Positions 42,101-52,828 are shown, counted from the first letter of the stretch. The stretch is 64,000 nt of DNA from Caldisericota bacterium (GCA_024655965.1 JANLFL010000003.1:1-64000); one strand, 5' to 3'. Numbers and translations: made by a program. The notes: a model not told the origin generated them from the letters alone.

Positions 42101-43422
42101 GGGCTGATGAAGATTTCAGGGGTTTTTATATGAATTTTTGGATTGAAGCTGTTCGCCCCCTCCTGTTCCACCCAGTTCAACCAGCCTTTCAACCCGGAGA
42201 CATTTCCGTCGGGAGTCGCTTTTACCAGAAGAGCGGGCCTCCTGCTTCCTAAACTTTGGAAATTTCCCGCAAAAACGACGCTGCCATCGGGAAGTGCTTT
42301 TGGCCAGGCCAGCTCCCCTTCCCTTTCTTCCTCTCCTATGGTTTCAATCCAGTCAAAATTCCCCTCAGGGCTGATTTTGATCATGAAGGGGTTCCACCAA
42401 GTCCCTCTATAATCTGTGAACTCCGTTGTCTTACCGCAGAAGACAGCCCCTCCCTCCGGAGTTTGATCCCCTCCATTTACAAAAATCCCCCTTGCCCCCA
42501 TTAGCAGGTCTCCCCCCAGCCATTTCGCCCATCTGACCGATTCCCCGTTTGTTCCCAGCCGGAGAAAAGTTACCCCGAAGCCTCCATCGTACCGGGTTTG
42601 GGCTAAAAACAGGTCGCCATTCTGGGAGATGCAGGCGCTTTCCAATCCTCCATAAGAGGAGGGGGGCTCGGTTCTCTGAAGCTCGTCAGAAATGATTCGG
42701 CAGTTTTCCACATTTCCTTCGGAAGTTAAGGCAAAAAGCTTAATTCCCATAAATTGGTCAGAAGAGCCGTATCCTAGGGAGTTTGTCACAAGCCAGTAAC
42801 CCGAAGGGGAACGGGGAAGAATGAGAGGCCTCACCGAAAAGCCCGCCTTAAAAGTTTCTCCCCAGACAATGTTACCCTCCTGATTTAACTTCAAGAGGAA
42901 AACTTGTTCCCAGTCTAAAGTTCCAACTCCCAGAAGGTATCCATCTGGCATCAAGCGAAGGTCCGAAAATTCCAGGTCTTTCCAGTATTCCTGGAACCCC
43001 TCGTAAGATTTCGCCCAGAGAAGATTTCCATCCGGGGAAAATCTAAAAATGTATTTCCTGTTCCCTAAGGCGCACCCCCCATCAGGAAGGGAAACAACGC
43101 TGCTTGGAGAATTCCCTTCCGTTCCACCATAATCTTTTTCTACCTGAATTTGGCGATCCCAGATTACCTGACCTTCCTGACTGACCTTAGTCAAAGAGAA
43201 ATCTCCCCGCCCGTAGGAGACGAGAAAAGAGTTGTCGGGAGAAAGAGCGATTGATTTGGGGAATCCATCCTCAATGCTTCCATCTTCAGATGTCTTAGTC
43301 ATCCAGATCGCCCATGAATGGGGAACTTCAGGAGTGGAAATGGTGCCTTGAGGGAATTGGGGAAATATTAGGATGATTAGAGAAAAAAAGAGAACAGCCT
43401 TTTTCCACCAGTCCTTTTTCAT
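39121..43422 (-). CDS. Large membrane-anchored surface protein with beta-propeller-like repeats
   Basis: 1433 residues behind GGAGGGGAA. Signal peptide 1 to about 28. The first about 400 residues contain repeats of the type 'GNLLWAKSYEGF', 'GNIVWGETFKAG' and 'GNFDWIETIGEE', each with 'G-N-x-x-W' and followed by an Ala/Leu-rich strand, which suggests a beta-propeller. A long middle region follows without recognised domains, with a glycine-rich hydrophobic stretch near residue 720-750. Near the C-terminus are Ig/fibronectin-like parts ('DYSGNRGNGRFSFKTF', 'GVFLSWTPGKAGTYPIEKWV'), a Pro/Thr-rich stalk and a membrane segment with 'FRRRKK'. It is therefore probably displayed outside and anchored at the C-terminus. 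Ligand unknown. Confidence 0.75.
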   Translation of the reverse strand: MKKDWWKKAVLFFSLIILIFPQFPQGTISTPEVPHSWAIWMTKTSEDGSIEDGFPKSIALSPDNSFLVSYGRGDFSLTKVSQEGQVIWDRQIQVEKDYGGTEGNSPSSVVSLPDGGCALGNRKYIFRFSPDGNLLWAKSYEGFQEYWKDLEFSDLRLMPDGYLLGVGTLDWEQVFLLKLNQEGNIVWGETFKAGFSVRPLILPRSPSGYWLVTNSLGYGSSDQFMGIKLFALTSEGNVENCRIISDELQRTEPPSSYGGLESACISQNGDLFLAQTRYDGGFGVTFLRLGTNGESVRWAKWLGGDLLMGARGIFVNGGDQTPEGGAVFCGKTTEFTDYRGTWWNPFMIKISPEGNFDWIETIGEEEREGELAWPKALPDGSVVFAGNFQSLGSRRPALLVKATPDGNVSGLKGWLNWVEQEGANSFNPKIHIKTPEIFISPGFAGKTDLEARSAEVNCQVREGNTQIQIVEGPDTNVVLEPLYPLNSWEPSRVMQGGNLIRYYRLATLDGKELENADIFYYSSITGKGDRVKSGKGGEVAFTFKIDQDPGNYRPTTVITSIKKSAISYRTRGSLKFPLEVIPLNYGTNWTIGCGSSSKVGVPIAVAGPVSASLAGIFNQNGGMLINRTKSDPDRNFLDSLGINTLAKVGIGQELGLGFEHKGKLGPIQAEAPQATLTFEQALFQEITTLFPPPSDSSTREKWMEGFALLAGIGNLIAAGTIPGGVAATQLIAVILNALMAAIGENVQIKELLQGVELKLGTEANLLQLGLKTKAGDLKGIKIGNFEEEVTAELALNYYALENELGAKITVTVDTSLSVADLVGFTLGEWTPGITSFSLEVRVNPSEKKWTRTIFSLRQPPDNRGEIQALEFTIDREVLGNVADQLEQLTYFVDPSKSQGEFLITPQMISDLLEAILRILPRITIPYRLVVLQDEEPTEIDLSLGIEVEGAQIELGITPKFGRYQTYTLEEGVFVPLDKQLKIGRLVPFATYDTKLFKDQVDELPSMAWELLKAVGETLENAWDMVSGILSEISDLALDLGQDIYGGGKVIFQKGTDLISGLPEKDVVFASFQAQAAPKKNSEIRFGRMRVEDNPFIVGSLYFLEPQGKALSKPAQLTLSYSQESFKGTRPEDLNIYWLNPKSGLWQPLPGAVHDPELRTFRATISHLGIFCLGSDQSPPEFALVQDFGAEEVGPLPDLTIYCKENGSGLDPDSLNFTLDGKNIPFEIKGNTITPSLNQPLEDGGHRLEISGADYSGNRGNGRFSFKTFHPSEAPILKIQEGTEGVFLSWTPGKAGTYPIEKWVIKRSIPEAGIIFHPLAELDPTSQSFLDREIEPGETYAYFLQGLDSGGHNSFPSQVVRVKIPGQLQTPTPTPSQTPSSPGTPTATPSSTQSPTGPLPEGGKGVTLWVPLLIIGILLSAGISAYLIFRRRKK

Positions 43423-43510
43423 TTTCCCCTCCGCCGAGGTTTTTTAAAAATTAGAAAAATTTGTTTTTAATTTCAACCATTTTCTTCTGGGAGTTTTGAG
43501 GGATTTTTAC

Positions 43511-43539
43511 TTGAACTTTCGTTCTTTAACTCTTATCTA
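43511..43539 (+). promoter_or_regulatory. Promoter of the MoxR-type operon
   Basis: TTGAAC (43511-43516) and TATCTA (43534-43539) are 17 nt apart, 14 nt before the first ATG. It is divergent from the surface-protein gene. Confidence 0.5.
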
Positions 43540-43553
43540 ATTCTTAAAAGAGA

Positions 43554-44960
43554 ATGAAAGACTACCTTTTCCTTATGGATTTTTTCTCCCGAACCCTGTC
43601 CCTGGAAAAATGGAGCAAGAGGATCCGGGGTTTGATCTGGGGTTTGGCTCTCTTTGCTCTTTTTGTCTCCCTTTTGTTCATGGCCTCCCGGCTCGTTTTT
43701 CCCCAAATGCCAATTTTCCTCTTTGCTATCCCTCTTTTATTTCTCCTCATCCCCGTTTTTCAAAAACCCCCCGATCCCCTTTCTTTATTTTCCAAAGTGG
43801 ACCAGAACCTAAAGATGAACGAAAGGCTGGTGACATCGTTTGAGGTTTTGAAAAAGGGAGGGCCGCGTTCATCGCTTGAGGCCCTTCTCCTCCAGGATGC
43901 CCAGATGCGAATTAAGGAAGTTAAACCCAAGGATGGCCTTCCCCGGGAGGGGGCAAAGGGAGCCCTGGTGATGATCATGATCTCCCTGATTATTTTTTCC
44001 GCCTCACCCTTTCTTCCCCAAATTCAATTCGGGGGGAATCCCCTCCAGGGATGGATCTCTCAAGCAAGCTCCATCCTTGAGGAACTTTCCTTTCTCTCCT
44101 GGCCCATGAAAGAGCAAGCTTTTATCGATGTGTTAAAGGCCAAAGCCCTGATTGAGCAGGGAAACCTTCAGGAAGCGGTAATCAACCTCCAGGAAGCCAG
44201 GGAACTTGTGAAGGACGCTCTTGAGAAGGATGCCCTCACCCAGAAAGAACTTGAGGGCTCCGGGGAACTGTCCTTTTTGACCTGGAGCCTGGAGAACAAG
44301 TCCCCCTCTGAACTTTTGAAGATGGGTGCTCTTGAAAATGAAGAGAGAGTTTCCCGTGCTCAGGCCATCGAGGAGAAATTGAAGGCCCTTCCCGAAGGCC
44401 CTCTGCGCTCCAGCCTTGAAGAACTTGTCTCTTCCTTGAAGAGCGGGGGGAAGGATCTGGAAGAGGCGGCAACCAAAATCTTAGGGGTAAAGGAAAAGGA
44501 GCAGTCGGCTTATTCCGCTATCGACAACCTGATTTCCCAACTGGGGAATGGTTTCCAGGGAGAAGGTATTGGAGATGCCGCCAGAATCCCTCCCGAGGGA
44601 GTCGAGCCTGGCCAGGGAGTGGGGACAAGAGGAGGGATCTCCACCGAAAGGGAGGAGGATCAGAAGAGTTATGTAAAGTCCCCTTATACCGAAGAAGGCT
44701 TGCCTCAAAATTCGCTCGTTTACTTGCCTCCCTCTTTTTCCGGGGGGAAAGGGGAGCCTCTCGTTCTCCCTCAGGATGCAGAGGGGAAATTTCAGGTCTT
44801 CCTTCCCGGGGAATCGCTTAAGGGATCCTTCTATGACTTCAGGGAGGCAAAATCCTCGATAGAGAAGATCCCAGGGTCAGTTTTTTTCAGGCAGGCTCTT
44901 CCCCCTTATCTCGATCTGATTGTGGAAAATTATTTTCACAGACTGGAGGTTACTCCATGA
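43554..44960 (+). CDS. Membrane protein, first gene of the MoxR-type operon
   Basis: 468 residues. The first about 75 residues hold two hydrophobic segments (about 25-45 and 51-68), and another lies near 142-158. The rest is soluble: a helical region ('KAKALIEQGNLQEAVINLQE', TPR-like), and a Gly/Pro-rich C-terminal part ending in 'ALPPYLDLIVENYFHRLEVT'. Unknown large membrane proteins commonly accompany MoxR and DUF58 genes. It may help the operon's ATPase-chaperone act on exported or membrane proteins. The stop overlaps the moxR ATG by 4 nt. No named family is recognised. Confidence 0.65.
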   Translation: MKDYLFLMDFFSRTLSLEKWSKRIRGLIWGLALFALFVSLLFMASRLVFPQMPIFLFAIPLLFLLIPVFQKPPDPLSLFSKVDQNLKMNERLVTSFEVLKKGGPRSSLEALLLQDAQMRIKEVKPKDGLPREGAKGALVMIMISLIIFSASPFLPQIQFGGNPLQGWISQASSILEELSFLSWPMKEQAFIDVLKAKALIEQGNLQEAVINLQEARELVKDALEKDALTQKELEGSGELSFLTWSLENKSPSELLKMGALENEERVSRAQAIEEKLKALPEGPLRSSLEELVSSLKSGGKDLEEAATKILGVKEKEQSAYSAIDNLISQLGNGFQGEGIGDAARIPPEGVEPGQGVGTRGGISTEREEDQKSYVKSPYTEEGLPQNSLVYLPPSFSGGKGEPLVLPQDAEGKFQVFLPGESLKGSFYDFREAKSSIEKIPGSVFFRQALPPYLDLIVENYFHRLEVTP

Positions 44961-45922
44961 CCCCTCAAAGGTTCCAAGAAAACTTATTCCGGATAAAAGA
45001 GGAAGTGGGAAAGGTCCTGGTTGGTCAGGAAAGCGTCCTCAGGGATTTAATTTACTGTTTGATCGCCCGGGGACACGCTCTTATCGAAGGTCTACCTGGG
45101 CTAGGGAAGACCTTGATGGTCCGAAGCCTCGCTAAAGTCCTGGACCTTGGATTTTCCCGGATTCAATTTACTCCCGACCTGATGCCTGCTGACATCACAG
45201 GGACAATGGTTTTGGAGGAAGAATCAGGCAGGAGAACCTTCCGATTCCAGGAGGGCCCAATTTTTTCCAACGTAATCCTGGCCGACGAAATCAACAGGGC
45301 AACTCCCAAAACCCAATCAGCCCTTCTGGAAGCGATGCAGGAGGGACAAGTGACCATTGCCCGCAAGACCTATCAACTCCCCCAACCATTTTTCGTTTTT
45401 GCCACCCAGAATCCGATCGAGATGGAGGGAACCTATCCTCTTCCGGAAGCTCAGCTTGACCGCTTCTTTTTCAAAATCCTCATCGATTATCCCCAGGATT
45501 GGGAAATGGTGGAGGTCTTATCCCGGACAACCACCCTCTACCAGCCGGATTTAACGATTGTTCTTAACGGGGAGGAGTTGATGGAGATGTCCTCCTTCGC
45601 CAGGGAGGTCCCCACTTCCCATACAGTATATGAATATGCCATCAACATTGTGGAAAGCACCAGGCCCAATAACCCCAAGTCCGGGGAGATGGTGCGAAAG
45701 TATGTCAGGTACGGATCAAGCCCGAGGGGCGCTCAGGCTTTAATCTTGGCTTCAAAAGTGCGTGCACTTGAGAAGGGAAGGTTTAACGTTTCCCTCGAGG
45801 ATGTTCAGGCTGTATGCCTCCCTGCCCTGAGGCACCGGCTCATTTTGAACTTTGAAGCCCAGGCGGAAGGGATTTCCCCCGATTTGGTGCTCGAGGATCT
45901 TCTGAAGAGAATTTCCCCTTAA
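44957..45922 (+). CDS. MoxR-family AAA+ ATPase
   Basis: 321 residues. Walker A 'EGLPGLGKTLMVRSLAK' (about 45-60), Walker B 'VILADEINRATPKTQSALLE', then 'AMQEGQVTIARKTYQLPQPF' and 'VFATQNPIEMEGTYPLPEAQ' with 'LDRFFFKI' (sensor and Arg finger regions). MoxR ATPases work as chaperones or metal-insertion factors with von Willebrand A (vWA) domain partners, here the two vWA proteins downstream. The start overlaps the preceding gene and the DUF58 gene begins 8 nt after its stop, so it is a tight operon. Confidence 0.95.
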   Translation: MTPQRFQENLFRIKEEVGKVLVGQESVLRDLIYCLIARGHALIEGLPGLGKTLMVRSLAKVLDLGFSRIQFTPDLMPADITGTMVLEEESGRRTFRFQEGPIFSNVILADEINRATPKTQSALLEAMQEGQVTIARKTYQLPQPFFVFATQNPIEMEGTYPLPEAQLDRFFFKILIDYPQDWEMVEVLSRTTTLYQPDLTIVLNGEELMEMSSFAREVPTSHTVYEYAINIVESTRPNNPKSGEMVRKYVRYGSSPRGAQALILASKVRALEKGRFNVSLEDVQAVCLPALRHRLILNFEAQAEGISPDLVLEDLLKRISP

Positions 45923-45930
45923 AGGAGATA

Positions 45931-46809
45931 ATGGACAGGTTTCCGGGCTTTTCCGAATCTTTCCTACAAAGACTCTCCACCCTTCGCTTCAAGCCAAAAC
46001 CAGGAATATGGGGAAGGGGAGCTGGGGAGCACCTGATGCGCAAGGGGGGAGCATCAGTGGAGTTCTCGGATTTCCGAACCTACGCCTGGGGAGACGATTT
46101 TCGCCTGATCGATTGGAATTCATTCGCCCGCCTGGACAGGCCTTTCGTTAAAGTTTTTCGGGACGAGGAGGGGATAGTTCTTCATTTCCTCCTCGATTGT
46201 TCCCTTTCCATGAATTGGGGAAATCCCCCAAAGGTGGATTACGCCCTTAAGGTTATCGCTGCCTTTGGGTACGTGGCATCAGTGGGGTTTAATTGGGTGA
46301 AATTCCAAAGCCTTCCTGGGAGTTTCACATTCCCCGAGACCAGGGGTAGGGGTCAGATTGTAAATTTTTTCCGCTTTCTCTCCCAGGTCCAGGCGAGGGA
46401 AAGGTGTCATCTAAACGAGGAGTTAAAGCGCTACGCGGAGCTCAATCCCCATCCATCTTTAATATTCGTCCTTACCGATGCCTTGGAGCCCACGGGGATT
46501 GAAGGGGGGATCAAGAGCCTTTTGGCCCGGGGCCATCAGATCGTCTTCCTTCATGTCCTTTCCCCGGAAGAGGTTTCACCTTCTCTTTTAGGGGACTTTG
46601 AGATCGAGGATCGGGAGTGGGGGACGAGGATCGAGGTTTCCCTGGATGACTTTTCCCTGAAAGTCTATCGGGAAACGGTGGAAGGATGGAAGGACTCCAT
46701 CCGATCCTTTTGCCTCTCCCATCAGGTTCCATATGTCTTCCTCCCCACATCCCTTTCTTTGGAGGAGGTTTTCTTCCGCCAATTACCCCTTCTGGGAATT
46801 TTTAAGTGA
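45931..46809 (+). CDS. DUF58-domain protein
   Basis: 292 residues behind AAAGGAGATA. The diagnostic segment 'SDFRTYAWGDDFRLIDWNSF' then 'ARLDRPFVKVFRDEEG' (the D-x-R-x-I-x-W-x-x-x-A-R-x-x-x-x-x-V-K block) is present, followed by a vWA-like fold with 'HFLLDCSLSMNWG' (D-x-S-x-S). DUF58 proteins are nearly always next to a MoxR ATPase. The protein lacks a membrane segment and probably links the ATPase to the membrane vWA proteins. It overlaps the next gene by one base at ATG 46809. Confidence 0.9.
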   Translation: MDRFPGFSESFLQRLSTLRFKPKPGIWGRGAGEHLMRKGGASVEFSDFRTYAWGDDFRLIDWNSFARLDRPFVKVFRDEEGIVLHFLLDCSLSMNWGNPPKVDYALKVIAAFGYVASVGFNWVKFQSLPGSFTFPETRGRGQIVNFFRFLSQVQARERCHLNEELKRYAELNPHPSLIFVLTDALEPTGIEGGIKSLLARGHQIVFLHVLSPEEVSPSLLGDFEIEDREWGTRIEVSLDDFSLKVYRETVEGWKDSIRSFCLSHQVPYVFLPTSLSLEEVFFRQLPLLGIFK

Positions 46810-48506
46810 TGTTCTTCTCCAGCCCCTTTTTTCTTATTTCCCTTCTTTCAATTCCCCTTTTCCTGTTAATTTTTCTCCGCAAACCTAAAAGGAAAAGGAT
46901 AGAGTTCTCCCAAGTTTTTCTTTTCCTCCGGGCGAGAAGGGAGGCTTTATCCAGGTTTTCCCGCTTGAAATTCTGGAGGAGCGTAATCCTGATTCTCGAA
47001 ATCCTTTTTCTTCTCTTTCTTTCCTTTTCGGCATCAACGCCAATGGGGATTTCTCCACCATTTTCTGCAAACTACGCTGTGGTTGTCCTCGACACCTCCC
47101 TTTCCATGATGGCCAGGGACATTTCCCCGGATCGATTTTCCCTTGCAAGGACAATGGCCGGCGAGAAAATCCGGGAGTTGTTCACTAGAGGTTGCCCTGT
47201 ATCGCTCTGGGAATTGAGTTCCCAACCCAGGATGATTTTGGATTTCACAACCAACCCGCATATCATGGAAAATGCCCTCTCCCAGCTTTCCCCCTCCTAT
47301 GCAGGAACAGAAATTATGGAGCTCCTTGAGCTCCTGGAAAGTTGGGCTTCTCCACGCGTGGTGGAAGTTTTCCTCTTTTCAGACCTCTCCTTTTCCGTTT
47401 TCCCGGAGCGCTTTTCGCACCTTGCCATTCACCAAGTGAAAATTGGCGGGAAAGAGGAGAACCTGGGGATCGTATCTGCTGACCTTCAAGGGGACAAGCT
47501 CTGGCTGAAAATTGGAAATTTCGGGGAAAGGGAAAGGGAAGTCCATTTAAAAGTCAATGGGGAAATTTTCCCTGAGGATTCTCCCTTGTGGATCGAGGGA
47601 ATGGGTATGCAGGAGATTTCCCTTACCTTAAAGGATTCCCGACCTTACTTCAAAGTGGAAATTGATTCTTCAGACCCTCTCCCATGGGACAATTGCCTAT
47701 TTCTTGTTCCGCCCCCCAATCGAACGGTTAACCTTGTCTCCACCAGCCCATTTTTAAAAAGCGCCCTCCAAGCTCTCAATTTAACGGTAATTTCCGTCAG
47801 CCCTCAGGATTACATGCCCGATCCCCGAGCGGATCTCGCTGTTTTTGAGGGTTTCCTCCCTCAGACTTTGCCTGAAACCCCACTTTTAATCATAAACCCT
47901 CCTCCGGATAACCCCTATTTCCCCTGGGAGGATGTTCAGTCTCAGGGGTTCCCTTCTGGAGGAAATAGCCCGCTTCTCAATTTTGTTGATTTATCCTCCC
48001 TGTTTTTCTTCGAGGTACCGGTGATCAACCCCAGAGGTTTCATTCCCATTGCCTTCTGGGGAGATGCCCCTTTTCTCTTTCAGGGGGAGATCGAGGGAAA
48101 TCGAACGGTAATTTTTTCCCCGGACCTCAATAAAACAAATTTCCCCATCGAGCCCTTTTTTCCGGTTTTTCTCTTAAACGCGGTGAATTTCCTCACCGGG
48201 GAGAAACCCATTCACGAAAAAATTTTTGAAATTGAGGGAGGGGAACTCCTGGAGCCGGCCTTCAAAACGGCAATTCCTTTGGGATCCCCTCCCGGTTTGT
48301 ACTTTAAAGTCTCTCCCACCGGGGTGCGGTTTTTCAGCTTCTCTTTTCTTTCCGAGGAAGAATCCAACCTTTTCAAGGAAACGGAAATTGAAAGAATGGG
48401 TACCTCTTATGGCTCCCCCGCTCCTCGGGACCTTTCATCCTATTTCCTTTTTCTTCCCATTTTATTGCTCCTTTTAGAGGAACTTTTGCGGAGGAAACAT
48501 GCTTGA
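46809..48506 (+). CDS. BatA-like membrane protein with vWA domain
   Basis: 565 residues from ATG 46809 (GTG 46806 in frame would add one residue). The N-terminus has two hydrophobic segments (about 5-22, 57-76) in the pattern of the BatA N-terminal domain ('PFFLISLLSIPLFLLIFLRK'). The vWA domain follows with the metal-ion site 'VVLDTSLSMMARDI' (D-x-S-x-S). A long region with 'VISVSPQDYMPDPRADLAVF' follows, and the C-terminus ends with a third membrane segment 'SYFLFLPILLLLLEELLRRK'. It is probably an extracytoplasmic binding partner of the MoxR-DUF58 pair. Substrate unknown. It overlaps the next gene by 8 nt. Confidence 0.85.
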   Translation: MFFSSPFFLISLLSIPLFLLIFLRKPKRKRIEFSQVFLFLRARREALSRFSRLKFWRSVILILEILFLLFLSFSASTPMGISPPFSANYAVVVLDTSLSMMARDISPDRFSLARTMAGEKIRELFTRGCPVSLWELSSQPRMILDFTTNPHIMENALSQLSPSYAGTEIMELLELLESWASPRVVEVFLFSDLSFSVFPERFSHLAIHQVKIGGKEENLGIVSADLQGDKLWLKIGNFGEREREVHLKVNGEIFPEDSPLWIEGMGMQEISLTLKDSRPYFKVEIDSSDPLPWDNCLFLVPPPNRTVNLVSTSPFLKSALQALNLTVISVSPQDYMPDPRADLAVFEGFLPQTLPETPLLIINPPPDNPYFPWEDVQSQGFPSGGNSPLLNFVDLSSLFFFEVPVINPRGFIPIAFWGDAPFLFQGEIEGNRTVIFSPDLNKTNFPIEPFFPVFLLNAVNFLTGEKPIHEKIFEIEGGELLEPAFKTAIPLGSPPGLYFKVSPTGVRFFSFSFLSEEESNLFKETEIERMGTSYGSPAPRDLSSYFLFLPILLLLLEELLRRKHA

Positions 48507-50868
48507 TTTTCTTCACCCCTGGGCATTGCTTTTTCTTTTGCTCCTACCCCTTTTTCTTGTGAAAAAGAAAGGCTTATGGATCCTGAGAGTCCTTAGGAGC
48601 CTGGTTTTCGCCGGTTTAATTCTCGCCCTCTCAAGCCCTGTATTATATTTTTGTCAACCAGGCGGAAAATTGACTTACTTGGTTGATCGCTCCCGGTCAG
48701 CCGGATTATCCCTTGACCTGAGCAGTCTTCCATCCCTCGAAGGGGTGGAAAGCTCCCTGGTCATTTTCGGGAACGATCAGGGAACGGACATCGGTAAGGC
48801 TCTAAATGAGGCTTCCTCCCTGACCGAGAAGGGGAAAATTGTTCTGATTAGCGATGGCCGGGATACCGCTGAGGGCGTGGAGGAGGGAATTGAGGCTTGC
48901 AAGAGAAGGGGGATCAAGGTTGACGTCCTCCCCGTAGCTCCTCCTTTCAAGGACTCCGCGATTTTCCTTTTCGGGCCCCACATTACTTTCCCGAATTCCG
49001 CCTTTCCCCTTGAAGTTCAGATAAGTTCGACCTTCAAAGGAAAAAGGGAAATCTCCCTTAAAATAGATGGTTTGGAAATCCTCAAAAAAGACCTTGAAAT
49101 TAATGAAGGTAACAATTTTTTGACCTTCTATCCTTCCTTCAAGGAAGGAGGAATCCATAAGATCGAGGGTGACCTCTCATCCGGGGATTTCTTCCTGGAA
49201 AACGACCATTATGAATTTTTTGTCCAGGTAAGGGAAAGGCAGGGAATTCTGCTCGTTTCCCGGAGCCCCTCAAGGGATGGTTTTTCCCAGTTCCTGGAAG
49301 AGCAGGGGGTCCCATTTAAGACGATTGTCCCGGAAGATTTCCCTAATGAGCCCCAGGTCTTATCTCTGTTCGACGCGGTAATCCTCCTTGATGTAAAAGC
49401 TGAGGATTTGGACTCCAGCCAGGTAAAAAGCCTTTCAAGCTTCCTCCGTTTCTCAGGGGGAAACCTCCTGGTGCTCGGTGGAGGGAATTCCTTTACCCTG
49501 GGAGATTACTTTCGGAGTCCCCTTGAGGACTTGCTTCCGGTGATCTCCTCTCCCCAGCTTGAGCAGGATATTCCCCAGATGGCCTTGCTCTTCGTGGTTG
49601 ATAATTCCTCCTCCATGTGGAAGTCCTCGGGAGGTGTACAAAAGCTGGATATTGCGGAGGAGGTTGCCGTCCAGGCTGCGGTTCCCTTAAGGCCTTTTGA
49701 TTCGGTAGGGGTACTTTTCTTTTCCGATCAACCTCAATGGGCGCTGCCTCTCGGCTCGGGGAGAAATTTCGAGGAAATTAAGGAAAAAATTTACCAGAGG
49801 GGACCGGGCGGGGGGACCAACGCATACCTGGCCCTCCAGGAAGCTTACAAAGCCCTCGAAGGAAATGAAGCGACCTTGAAGCATGTGATTTTCATCTCCG
49901 ACGGGAAATCCAGCGAGGGGGATTTCCAAAACCTCGTCCTTAGAGGGAGAGATGAAGGGATTTACACCACGGCGATCGCCGTGGGAGAAGATGCGGACCT
50001 GGAATTCATGAAGATGATCTCCCAGATCGGGGAGGGAAAATTCGCCCAGGTTACCGCCACAAAGGGGATTCCCGAGGTTATTTTTCCTCCCAGCGCGGAA
50101 AAGGGCGGGAAGAAGATTGAGGAGGGAACCCTTCAGGCTGAATTTCGTTCCTCCCCTGCTCCTTTCCCACCCATGGAAATTCCTCCGCTTGAAGGATATT
50201 TGAAGACCAGGCTCAAGGATAAAGCCTATGCTGTTTATGAATTTCCCAACCGCGAGCCCTTGCTTGCTTTCTGGATCCAGGGAAAGGGCAAGGTCCTCTG
50301 CTGGATGAGCGATTTTCAGGGCCCCTTTTCCCAGAGGTTCTCGGAGTGGGAAGGGTTCTCAAGTTTCTGGGCGCCAATTATTAACTGGATTGCCTCTCCC
50401 CAGGAAGATCTTTCCCTTTTCGACGTTATTCGAGGAAATTCCCTACAGCTTACCATGTATTCCCAAGAGGAACCCCCTCCCTCCGTTTCCCTGGAGGGCC
50501 CCCAGGGAAAAGTGGCCCAGTTCCAGATGAGGAGGGCGGGGGAGGGGAAGTTTTTTGGGGAAACCTTGCTCTGGGGAAGAGGTTCGTATCTTCTTAACGT
50601 CTTCCAGAATGAGAAAAAGTTCGTTAAGGCCTTCTGGTTTTCCGACCTTGAAGTCCAGAAAATCGGGCTTAACAAGCCCCTTCTTGAGTGGATCTCCGAC
50701 CGGACCGGGGGGAAAATCCTGGAAGAAATTTCCCCGCAAATTTTTTCCGACCTTCCCCTTGTTCGGAAGGAATTCTCCCTCAGGGGGTGGTTAATCGTCC
50801 TTGTCCTTTGCCTTTTTCTTTTGGAAATCTTTTTAAATGTTCGAATGAAGTTCTCCAAAAAAACCTAA
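48499..50868 (+). CDS. Large vWA and amidotransferase-like domain membrane protein
   Basis: 789 residues. It begins with membrane segments ('MLDFLHPWALLFLLLLPLFL' and about 34-52), then a vWA-like region ('GTDIGKALNEASSL', 'VLISDGRDTAEGVEEGIEAC'), a glutamine-amidotransferase-like strand pattern ('FSGGNLLVLGGGNSFTLGDY'), and a second, complete vWA domain with 'LLFVVDNSSSMWKSSGGVQK' (D-x-S-x-S) and 'HVIFISDGKSSEGDF'. A final membrane segment (about 761-778) closes the protein. Bat/aerotolerance-type operons carry proteins of this kind. It is the last gene; the rRNA promoter begins about 20 nt after the stop, with no clear terminator between them. Confidence 0.8.
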   Translation: MLDFLHPWALLFLLLLPLFLVKKKGLWILRVLRSLVFAGLILALSSPVLYFCQPGGKLTYLVDRSRSAGLSLDLSSLPSLEGVESSLVIFGNDQGTDIGKALNEASSLTEKGKIVLISDGRDTAEGVEEGIEACKRRGIKVDVLPVAPPFKDSAIFLFGPHITFPNSAFPLEVQISSTFKGKREISLKIDGLEILKKDLEINEGNNFLTFYPSFKEGGIHKIEGDLSSGDFFLENDHYEFFVQVRERQGILLVSRSPSRDGFSQFLEEQGVPFKTIVPEDFPNEPQVLSLFDAVILLDVKAEDLDSSQVKSLSSFLRFSGGNLLVLGGGNSFTLGDYFRSPLEDLLPVISSPQLEQDIPQMALLFVVDNSSSMWKSSGGVQKLDIAEEVAVQAAVPLRPFDSVGVLFFSDQPQWALPLGSGRNFEEIKEKIYQRGPGGGTNAYLALQEAYKALEGNEATLKHVIFISDGKSSEGDFQNLVLRGRDEGIYTTAIAVGEDADLEFMKMISQIGEGKFAQVTATKGIPEVIFPPSAEKGGKKIEEGTLQAEFRSSPAPFPPMEIPPLEGYLKTRLKDKAYAVYEFPNREPLLAFWIQGKGKVLCWMSDFQGPFSQRFSEWEGFSSFWAPIINWIASPQEDLSLFDVIRGNSLQLTMYSQEEPPPSVSLEGPQGKVAQFQMRRAGEGKFFGETLLWGRGSYLLNVFQNEKKFVKAFWFSDLEVQKIGLNKPLLEWISDRTGGKILEEISPQIFSDLPLVRKEFSLRGWLIVLVLCLFLLEIFLNVRMKFSKKT

Positions 50869-50887
50869 AAAAATTGGTTACTTTCTA

Positions 50888-50916
50888 TTGACAGGGTTGG
50901 GGCTCATCTATATAAT
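50888..50916 (+). promoter_or_regulatory. rRNA operon promoter
   Basis: TTGACA (50888-50893) and TATAAT (50911-50916), both consensus, are 17 nt apart. A second TTGACA (50935-50940) lacks a matching -10. Confidence 0.9.
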
Positions 50917-51043
50917 CAGTTTTGCCTTTTAAGTTTGACAACCGAAGAGGCCGAAAATTAACGCCAGAGAATAGGGCAGTTATGTTATTTTTTTCTCTCT
51001 TTGGGAGTCAAACTCAGGAAGAAGGCTTCCTGGTTGTACCTTG

Positions 51044-51062
51044 AAAACTAAACAGTGTAGGC
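51044..51062 (+). promoter_or_regulatory. 5' arm of the 16S RNase III processing stem
   Basis: 19 nt of leader (51044-51062) are exactly complementary to 52793-52811 in the spacer. Pairing brings the two ends of 16S together for RNase III-type cleavage. Confidence 0.8.
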
Positions 51063-51127
51063 ACATGCAGGTACAAGTCTCACTTGGACCTGTCAATTCC
51101 AGAACTTAACTCCGTTAGGGAGTTATT

Positions 51128-52720
<1,593 letters not shown>

Positions 52721-52828
52721 TAAGGAGCAGCGGTACGGTGTCCGCTGGAAAGGACGGAGTTTCTCTGAATTGAGAGACGTCCGGCTCCTCACGCCTACAC
52801 TGTTTAGTTTTGAGGGTGCTGCCCTCGC

